A stretch of DNA of 64,000 nt, taken from Furcasterigmium furcatum. Its lineage: Eukaryota > Ascomycota > Sordariomycetes > Glomerellales > Plectosphaerellaceae. Location: positions 498,961 to 562,960 of the forward strand of contig BCIA01000006.1 in NCBI GenBank assembly GCA_001599815.1, given 5' to 3'. Position numbers and translations under genes: made by a program. The notes under the pieces were generated by a model. It had not been told where the DNA came from. It ran no database searches and saw nothing but the letters and a program-made list of their open reading frames with translations. Of the stretch, positions 1 through 7,469 are shown piece by piece; position 1 is the first letter of the stretch; each line of letters begins with the position of its first letter.

Positions 1-3000
1 ATCATCCTGTGGCACCTGGCCGGTTTCCAGAGGTGACGGGGGTGGAGGTACTGCCACGATGCCTGGCTGAGATGGCTGGCCATCTTGCGGGAGTGAAGGG
101 TCTTGCGGTGGCTGTCCTGCCTCGATGGGAGACGGCAGTGATGGTGGCTGCTGTTCAGGAGCAGGGGGGACGGCTCCATCTTGTGGCAATTGGCCGGTTT
201 CTGGTGTTGACGGGCGTTGAGGCACTCCGTCGATGCCTGGTTGAGACACCTGCCCGTCTTGCGGGCGCGAAGGATCTTGGGGTGCCGGAAGCCCGCCAGG
301 CGTCAGCGGTAAATCAGTACCTTGCAGCGGGCTTGAACCTGGAGAGCTGAGGGCCTGGTTCAAGGGGGTTCCACCGGCATCTTGGCCGGGGACTCCAGGC
401 TGAACAGGGACTCCAGGAACAGAAACTCCAGGTTGAGCAGGGACGTCAGGCTGAACAGGGACGACAGGTTGATTAGGAACGCCAGGCTGATCAGGGACGC
501 CAGGTTGAACAGGGACTCCAGGTTGATTAGGAATGCCAGGCTGATCAGGGACGCCAGGCTGAACAGGGACGCCAGGCTGAGCAGGGACGCCAGGCTGAGC
601 AGGCTGAACAGGGACGCCAGGCTGAACAGGGACGCCAGGTTGATTAGGAATGCCAGGCTGATCAGGGACACCAGGTTGAGCAGGGANGCCAGGTTGAGCA
701 GGCTGAACAGGGACACCAGGTTGAGCAGGGACGCCAGGTTGAGCAGGCTGAACAGGGACACCAGGTTGAGCAGGGACGCCAGGNNNNNNNNNNNNNNNNN
801 NNNNNNNNNNNNNNNNNNNNNNNNNNNNNNNNNNNNNNNNNNNNNNNNNNNNNNNNNNNNNNNNNNNNNNNNNNNNNNNNNNNCCAGGTTGAGCAGGCTG
901 AACAGGGACACCAGGTTGAGCAGGGACGCCAGGCCGAGCTGGGACTCCAGGAACTCCAGGCTGAGCTGGAACGCCTGGTTGAACAGGGACGCCAGGCTGA
1001 GCAGGGACGCCAGGCTGAGCTGGGACGACAGGCTGAGCTGGGACTCCAGGTTGAGCAGGGACTCCGGGTTGAGCTGGGACTCCGGGTTGAGCTGGGAATC
1101 CGGGTTGAACAGGGACGACAGGTTGATTAGGAACTCCAGGCTGACCAGGAACTCCAGGCTGACCAGGAACTCCAGGCTGAACAGGAACTCCTGGTTGATT
1201 GGGACTCTGAGGCTGTGGATTCTGAGGCGCGCTGGGAGTGCCAATCGGGGCATCGGTCGGAGGCGCCAGGCCTCCGTGGGCGGGAAGGCATTGGTTGTTG
1301 ACACATGCTGTCCCATCTGAACATGAAGTTCCAGAGCAGTTGTTGGGATCACCGCCGGTATCGACGGGCTGGCATGCACCCAGCAAACAGAGGTGGTTCG
1401 CCCTGCATCGAGAGGACGTCGAGCCACAGTTAAGCGGGTCCCCCGTTAGAGCGATACAGGCGCCCGAAATGCACGTGCGGCCCGTTCCACACCCCGCAGC
1501 CCCACAGTCCGTGGATGGATGAGGACCGGAAGGTCCAACGTTGATCAGACGACACTCATTTCCGAGGCAGATTTCCCCCGTGGTGCACCTTGATCCGCCG
1601 CAGTCTTGAGGATTCTGGACGATTCCGGCGTTGCTCCCATGTCCGATGTCGCTGCACCTATCTTGAATGCAGAGGTGGTTCGCCGGGCACCGCTCAGTGC
1701 CGCACCGTGTCGGGTCCCCCACAACGCCGACGCAGATGGTTCCGACCGGCACCTGTCCCCCCGAACAAGGCGGAGGGGCAGGCAGCGCGGTACCTGGTGA
1801 CACGGGGCTTACTCCCTGGTCCGGAACACCAGGTTGTTGACCTCCTGTACCTGGAGTACTGACGCCGGGTACAGACTCTACGGGTGCCCCTGGGACGGCG
1901 GGTCGAGGCGCACCGCCCAGTTGAGGAGGCCTCACACCCAAACCACCATCTGGAGTGCTTCCAACCGGAGTCGTACCCTGAGTTCCAGGAGGGGGCAGCA
2001 CAGAACCGCCGACGGGTAGTGACCCTTGATTGGCAGGTGGCTGGGCGGGGGATATCTGGTTGTCTGGCGGAACCTGACCTGAGGGCCCCTGGTCGGGTTG
2101 GAGTTGACCAGGCGAAGTACCCGGTGCTTGCTGGCTGGCCTCACCACCTGACGGGGGTTGTCCTGACGGATCCCCGCCCACGGAAGGCCGACCATCTATG
2201 GGAATGGAGCCTGGAAGTTGTCCTGGGGGTCGCTGTCCTGGTGGGACTGTGCCTGGAGGCACCTCTCCGGCAGGAGGGAACTGACCACCTGAAGCAGGTT
2301 GACCGGGCTCGCCGCCAGATGGTACTTGCCCTGATGGGCCCTGGCCCACGGGTGGCCGACCGCCTAAGGGAATGGTGCCCGGAGGGAGTTGATTTGATGG
2401 AACCTGACCAGAAGGCCCCTGTCCCGCGGGAGGGAATTGACCGCTTGTAGCAGGCTGGCCGGCTTTGTCACCAGCTGGTGCTTGGCCGGCAGGAAGCTGG
2501 CCACCAGCGGGGATCGAGCCTGGAGTAAGTTGCTCTGACGGGCGCTGCCCGGGTGGAAGCTGACCTGGTGTCACCTGTCCAGCGGCAGGGATTTGACCAC
2601 CCGAGCCTGGCTGGCCAGCCTGTATTGGCTGACCATCCTGGGGCAATCGGCCCCCTCCAGGAACACTTTGGCCTGCAGGATCACCACCAGGCGAGCCTAA
2701 CCCCCCAGGAGAACCTCCGATGGGGAGCCCTTGACCATCGATAGCACCGTTGCCATTTGGAGAGGTTCCAACAGGTCGTCCTTGACCACCTGCGACGTCA
2801 CCTGGCGGACGACTTCCAATGGGTGATGTTTGATCTCCATCGGGTGCATTGGAAGGTGCGTTTCCATCACCACGAAAGTCCTGACCGCCTTTGGAATCGT
2901 CGGCTGGGATGCCTCCAGGTCCTGGCTGCCCAGCTTGCTGGCCTCCGAACGGACCTTGTCCTTCACCGGAACCGCCAACAGCGCCGGGCGTTCCCGGCGG

Positions 3001-4188
3001 AGGAACCGACTGTCCAGGCAAGCCACTGCCGGCATTCGAGCCACCGCCACCACCAGCATCTAGACCTCCGGATGCTGCTGAGCTTCCAGGCTGTGGAGAC
3101 GTCTGGCCGGGACGACCATTCTCGGCCGCTCCCTGGTCCTGTTGAGGCTCACCAGCGCTTCCGCCAGCTGACCATGGCTGCCCATTCGCGTCGTCTTCCA
3201 GGAAGCCCGACTCGAGACCAGGACCGGCAGCACTCACGACAGGATTCAGGCCTTGGGTTGCGACCTTGCCCACGCAAATTCCCGATATGCACGGCACACC
3301 TGGCTCGCAGGGAATTTGCGGGCAGCCCGAAGGAGGAAGCTGGACGTAAAGGGGCCTGCACTCCGAATCCTTGCAAAAGTTTCCTGGTCCGCATTCCTCT
3401 TCGCAGCTCTCGGGGTCAGAGTGAAGCTCGAGGCGCTGGCATCGGCCAAGCATGCAAGCCGAGCCAGCTTCACATCGCACCCCGTTGGCACCGCAGTTGT
3501 ACGGATCCAGGCCTATCGTGATCTGAGAGCATAGTCCGTTGTCGCAGGAAAGCCCGAAGGGACACTCCTCGTCGGTGTCGCAGTCGTGGGGGTCTGTGCC
3601 GATCCGATGCGGCTTGCAGATGCCCTCGACGCAAAAGCTGCCTGCCTCGCAGCGAAAATTTGGTCTCCCACAGTTGAAAGGGTCGGTACCGAGTTTGACC
3701 TCCTGGCAGCGGCCGTTGATGCACAGATTTCCGGGCTCGCATGCTTCTGCTTCTTCGCCGAGGCCGCAGGAGCGCCAGTTCGTTTCGACGCGGATGGGGA
3801 GACAATCTTTGCCTTCGTGGCACCACTCTCCCGTCCGGCAAGTCTTCCCGTTGCAGTTGAAGGGATCATCGCCAATGCTAAGCGGGCGGCACCGGCCCAC
3901 GACGCATATTTCGCCTGGCTTGCACGACGAGGGCTGACGAGTGCCACAACGTCGAGGATCGATGCCGATGCTGACGGACGTGCAACGGCCATCCACGGGG
4001 AAGTCAAACCCGGGACACCCGACGGTTCGGCGGGCTGGTTGGGGGTTGAGCTCAAACTTCCAATTCTCGGAGCTTCGGAACAGATCCTGAAGGGTGGTTG
4101 GAAAGGAAAACCCATCGACAGGGGGTGGGAATAGGCCGGTAAGCGAAGCAATCACCACCAGCCTCGGCCACACCATCTCGAACTTCAT
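1..4188 (-). CDS. Giant secreted Cys-rich, Pro/Gly/Gln-repeat protein (partial, runs off left edge)
   Basis: One frame stays open from the ATG at 4188 down to base 1 (1396 codons seen, no stop, C-terminus outside the window). The start is followed by a signal-peptide-like stretch (MKFEMVWPRLVVIASLTGLF). Order of parts: (1) about residues 55-305, some eight four-cysteine units of the form DPxxC-x(3-6)-C-xxG-xx-C-x(3)Gx-C; (2) about 320-800, Pro/Gly/Gln-rich low-complexity sequence with recurring GGQ-P-PAGQ phrases; (3) about 808-966, five more four-Cys units; (4) about 995-1268, hexapeptide PGVPxQ repeats; (5) about 1268-1396, two copies of a roughly 50-residue PQDP...PQDGQ...ETGQ unit. The nominal frame is the same on both sides of the N gap (784-883). 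No known family was recognised. The layout suggests an extracellular matrix or cell-surface adhesive protein, which is an inference. Function unknown; the reality of the ORF is well supported by its length and organised repeats. Confidence 0.85.
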   Translation of the reverse strand, partial: MKFEMVWPRLVVIASLTGLFPPPVDGFSFPTTLQDLFRSSENWKFELNPQPARRTVGCPGFDFPVDGRCTSVSIGIDPRRCGTRQPSSCKPGEICVVGRCRPLSIGDDPFNCNGKTCRTGEWCHEGKDCLPIRVETNWRSCGLGEEAEACEPGNLCINGRCQEVKLGTDPFNCGRPNFRCEAGSFCVEGICKPHRIGTDPHDCDTDEECPFGLSCDNGLCSQITIGLDPYNCGANGVRCEAGSACMLGRCQRLELHSDPESCEEECGPGNFCKDSECRPLYVQLPPSGCPQIPCEPGVPCISGICVGKVATQGLNPVVSAAGPGLESGFLEDDANGQPWSAGGSAGEPQQDQGAAENGRPGQTSPQPGSSAASGGLDAGGGGGSNAGSGLPGQSVPPPGTPGAVGGSGEGQGPFGGQQAGQPGPGGIPADDSKGGQDFRGDGNAPSNAPDGDQTSPIGSRPPGDVAGGQGRPVGTSPNGNGAIDGQGLPIGGSPGGLGSPGGDPAGQSVPGGGRLPQDGQPIQAGQPGSGGQIPAAGQVTPGQLPPGQRPSEQLTPGSIPAGGQLPAGQAPAGDKAGQPATSGQFPPAGQGPSGQVPSNQLPPGTIPLGGRPPVGQGPSGQVPSGGEPGQPASGGQFPPAGEVPPGTVPPGQRPPGQLPGSIPIDGRPSVGGDPSGQPPSGGEASQQAPGTSPGQLQPDQGPSGQVPPDNQISPAQPPANQGSLPVGGSVLPPPGTQGTTPVGSTPDGGLGVRPPQLGGAPRPAVPGAPVESVPGVSTPGTGGQQPGVPDQGVSPVSPGTALPAPPPCSGGQVPVGTICVGVVGDPTRCGTERCPANHLCIQDRCSDIGHGSNAGIVQNPQDCGGSRCTTGEICLGNECRLINVGPSGPHPSTDCGAAGCGTGRTCISGACIALTGDPLNCGSTSSRCRANHLCLLGACQPVDTGGDPNNCSGTSCSDGTACVNNQCLPAHGGLAPPTDAPIGTPSAPQNPQPQSPNQPGVPVQPGVPGQPGVPGQPGVPNQPVVPVQPGFPAQPGVPAQPGVPAQPGVPAQPVVPAQPGVPAQPGVPVQPGVPAQPGVPGVPARPGVPAQPGVPVQPAQPXXXXXXXXXXXXXXXXXXXXXXXXXXXXXXXXXXPGVPAQPGVPVQPAQPGVPAQPGVPVQPAQPGXPAQPGVPDQPGIPNQPGVPVQPGVPVQPAQPGVPAQPGVPVQPGVPDQPGIPNQPGVPVQPGVPDQPGVPNQPVVPVQPDVPAQPGVSVPGVPVQPGVPGQDAGGTPLNQALSSPGSSPLQGTDLPLTPGGLPAPQDPSRPQDGQVSQPGIDGVPQRPSTPETGQLPQDGAVPPAPEQQPPSLPSPIEAGQPPQDPSLPQDGQPSQPGIVAVPPPPSPLETGQVPQDD
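385..1205 (-). repeat. 18-bp coding tandem repeat (PGVPxQ hexapeptides)
   Basis: Degenerate 18-bp units encode Pro-Gly-Val-Pro-(Ala/Val/Gly/Asn/Asp)-Gln in frame on the minus strand, with occasional shortened units (PAQ inserts). Roughly 40 units lie here if the N gap is counted at face value. Degeneracy is mostly at third positions and at the fifth residue, so the repeat is maintained as protein. Confidence 0.9.
784..883. other. Assembly gap (100 N) inside the hexapeptide repeat
   Basis: Exactly 100 N bases with near-identical 18-bp repeats on both sides. The round number suggests a gap of unknown size, so the true repeat number is not known. A further single N lies at 687. Confidence 0.95.
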
Positions 4189-5817
4189 CTTGTCGTAGGA
4201 AGCATCAAAATGTAAGAAGAATTGGTGAGCATAGCGTAACAAATTACCATCACACGAAGTTGCGATCTCTTGGTTGCTTCAACTTCTACAGAACCGCAGG
4301 GAAAGAATCACGGGCAGGCAAGCAAGCAGTCAGTTTCCAGAATACCACGTGGTCGCCATCTTCGTGCTAGAGAAGGTCTATGATGCCAAGTCTTCGAATG
4401 CATCAGAAATCGCGTCGTGTGGGTGTCGAGGTGTCCTGTCGCCCCTGTATTATGACTGCTTCACTGCCGTGATGTTCCTGTTTTCGGACGTGGAAGGTCG
4501 TGTGCTGTGGAGAACATCGCGGAGACAAAGACACGGAGGAGCAGGTTCGACGTGACAGCTTGGAAACAAGACGGCCTTGTCTTTGCCACGGGACAGACGT
4601 CTGATGCCGATGGATCGAGTTCCTGCGTTCGTTGGACGGGCTCCAATATGACGTATAACGGTGCCATGCTAGGGGAGGTCATCATCGGAAAGTTTCCCAA
4701 AACGCATAGCATTTCCCTCCGCGAACGGAAATGTCGATGTTTCGGGCCATGCGGTTGGCGCGACCTTCCAACCCGATAACAACATTTCTCATTCCGGCCG
4801 ATTCGTACGAAGACAGACAGTGTGTGTGAAACAGTCTTACCACATTCGCGGCAGCGGGCCATGAGGATCGGAAAAAGCATGCCCGGCTTGCCGGCCCGGC
4901 TGCGCTGCCGTCGAGACAGGCAATCTTTAGCAGTCCCTGCAACGAATATTCGAAGGCCAAAAGAGAGGCCATCTGAGTTTAGTTAGGCTCGATCTGAGGT
5001 GTGGTGGTGGGTGTACATGTTCAGGGCCCGATCTTGAGACATGGGATACAACTTGGAGCTGTCATTGCCGCGATCCTTGTGGCCAATGTTTCACTTGCAC
5101 CGGTGGAATCGATCGAGCATGTGTGAAAGGCCTCGATGATTCGCCAAGGAACTCCGGGTGAACTGTGCCGCGCCAAGAGAATACCTCATCTCACACATTA
5201 CCCATCGTCTTTTGGCAATGCATCGCAATTGAGAGCTTGTCCGCCCCGCGCGAGTTGGGCCAGTCGAATCTGCAGAAGTCATCGTGAGTGCAAGTTCCAG
5301 TTGTGTCGCCCCCCAACCTTAATCACCCCTCGCTTTCAAGTTCTCCCTCCCGGCTCGGTGCTAGCCATCAAACTAGACCAGAATTATGCAATTGCACATT
5401 CAAACCCTAGTACCTTGTCCATACTGGGGTCGGGAGGTTTAAGTGAGGGGATTTGCTATCTGGATGCCGAGAAGATCCCGGCATCGGACTCATCCCGGGG
5501 GTGTCGGGGGTCCGGGGCCCCGCGAAATTTGGCGCTTCGGAGAAGTCCCGGGCGATGTCCCCGCAATACCCCGGGGCTTGATGGATCCAGTCCGCCCACT
5601 GGAGACAATCATCTCCATCTTTGTATAGGCCTCTGACCTTTGATGCGAGCCTGCCATGTGCCTGACTCGGTTAAGCATGACCGTTCTTCGGCATCGCGAG
5701 GCCGAGAAGTGGTCGCAGAAGAACATAAATCAACCTGAGAGGGACCCCTTCAGGATATCCTAAGTTGCCACGTGAAGGGACAACCATTCAGGGGATCTAC
5801 CACGACATATTTCCAAG
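4189..5817. other. Divergent intergenic region, no gene seen
   Basis: About 1.6 kb between two divergent genes: the repeat protein on minus and the amidohydrolase on plus. It should hold both promoters. Small ORFs here lack coding character and conserved motifs; no RNA gene or repeat was recognised. Confidence 0.6.
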
Positions 5818-6774
5818 ATGACCCGCCTCCTTCTCCCATTCTTTCTGGCGACTCAACTCGGCAACATGGCGATGGGCAATGTGACCTTCCCCCGGGGCTC
5901 GTGGGACACCCACGTCCATGTCTTCGACCCCGTCCGCTTCCCATACAAACCCGGCCGTGCCTACACCCCAAAGGCGAGCGGACTGACGTCCTTGGCGGAG
6001 GCCAGCCAATGCCAGAACTTCCTCCTCGTTCAGGCCAGTGTCGAGGATGGCCCTGACGGCATCCTACACCACCTGCAAAGCGCCCACGAGATGTACCCTG
6101 GCCGCCAATTCCGCGCCGAGATCATGTGGGATGAGCACGCAGCCGCCATCGGTGTGGATGCGCTCCACGAAATGGGTGTCCGGTGCCTCAGGCTTCATGG
6201 GAAGTTCGGGGATGGGAACGGCACCCCTGGAAACATGACCGAGGCGGAATGGACGGCCCAAGAGCTTCGGGCCCTGCGGGAGATTGCCGCACAGAAAGGA
6301 TGGGCAGTGGCGGCACAGCTGGATATGGACATATGGATCGACGTCGTGCCCGGGCTCCTGGACCTGAACGACCTGGATGTTGGCTCGCAGGTTCCCATTG
6401 TCGCCGAACACTTCGGCTCACCCCCGCCGGCGCCCCTCTCCAAGGCGCAGATGTCGGCTCTCGAGACGTTCGCCGAATACCTTGGTCAGGACCGGGGCTT
6501 CTACGTCAAGCTATCGGCGGTGCACCGTCGCGTCTCAAAATGTGCCGGCATCAACAGCTTGGAACCCGTCATCGCCATGCTCGCTTCCCGCGCGCCACGA
6601 GCCCTGCTTTATGGCAGCGACTTTCCCCACGTCAACTCGTCGGCGGCCGGCTCTCAACCGTCCGACTTCCTCCCCGTCGACCATCTCCGAGAGGCATTGA
6701 TGCTGCGGACCACGATGTCGGATGTGGCGTGGAGAAACATGGTCGTCGACACTCCCCTCAAGCTCTGGGCGTAG
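5818..6774 (+). CDS. Secreted TIM-barrel amidohydrolase (2-pyrone-4,6-dicarboxylate lactonase-like)
   Basis: Intronless, 318 residues. The first 20 residues (MTRLLLPFFLATQLGNMAMG) are hydrophobic and resemble a signal peptide, so the enzyme is probably secreted or in the secretory pathway, unusual for this group. The amidohydrolase_2 pattern is clear: DTHVHVFDP at 30-38 supplies the first metal-binding histidines, AEHFG lies near 196-200 and LLYGSDFPH near 264-272 supplies the late catalytic Asp. Relatives hydrolyse lactones or cyclic amides, or act as decarboxylases. The substrate cannot be told from sequence. The ATG at 5818 is the only start that gives both the hydrophobic leader and the barrel. 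Confidence 0.85.
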   Translation: MTRLLLPFFLATQLGNMAMGNVTFPRGSWDTHVHVFDPVRFPYKPGRAYTPKASGLTSLAEASQCQNFLLVQASVEDGPDGILHHLQSAHEMYPGRQFRAEIMWDEHAAAIGVDALHEMGVRCLRLHGKFGDGNGTPGNMTEAEWTAQELRALREIAAQKGWAVAAQLDMDIWIDVVPGLLDLNDLDVGSQVPIVAEHFGSPPPAPLSKAQMSALETFAEYLGQDRGFYVKLSAVHRRVSKCAGINSLEPVIAMLASRAPRALLYGSDFPHVNSSAAGSQPSDFLPVDHLREALMLRTTMSDVAWRNMVVDTPLKLWA

Positions 6775-7469
6775 ACTGAGGTGCCTGGTCATGTGTCGGC
6801 GCGGATCCATCAAGATTCAGTGGTAATTAGGGATCCACGTGGACATTGGGACATTGGCAGCAGCCGTGGAGGGTCCGTGGCTGATGGTGGCAGAGATAGC
6901 GAAGCGGGTGACAGAAAGGATGGCCGCTCTCAGACCGGCCATGTCGACCAGCTGACTTCAGATCGAGCGATAGAAAATCGAGATGACCTCTCTCTCACCT
7001 CCAAGGAATTGACATGGCCTCTATCTGGATTCAAAGAAATCGAGATTGCCTCCTGATGAATTTGAGATAAGTCAACGGCAACATATCTGGAAAGCAACAT
7101 GGCTGGATCGGAGATATATTCTGCAACCCTCATGTCTGCCTGCGCTCTTGACGACACTGCTAGGCTGGCTTTTCACTTATACCACGCATGTAGATGACTT
7201 TACTGCTGGTAGGTACCTACCTAGGTACATGGAAGTCTGCTGTTGTGTTCCCGCTCTGCCTGAGGTGAATTTTGGAACTGCAACCAATTCCGCGCCTGCC
7301 ACTTCTGCACCTGCTATTCTGCTCCTGCCACTTTTGTCTTTGCTGGGATCCCTGCACGGGGCGAGTTTTATTTCCTGTCTTTCTCCCTGTTCCCACTCGG
7401 CGTCACTCCTCTTTGATCCCGCTCCTCATCTTTTCTCTCACCATCTCCCCTCCCACGCCCACATTCAAG
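6775..7469. promoter_or_regulatory. Upstream region and CT-rich leader of the helicase gene
   Basis: No gene seen in this 0.7 kb. From about 7300 the strand becomes very pyrimidine-rich (runs of CTCC/TCTC up to 7469), the usual look of a fungal 5' leader just before an ATG. Confidence 0.5.

Noticed and set aside
385..1205. CRISPR-like appearance of regularly repeated short units
   Set aside because: No spacers; units are contiguous 18-bp codon-phased repeats in a eukaryotic coding frame.
360..1427. 355-codon minus ORF (and 382-1320 plus ORF) in the repeat region
   Set aside because: Out-of-frame readings of the 18-bp repeat; the frame starting at 4188 gives the signal peptide, Cys units and PGVPxQ repeats.
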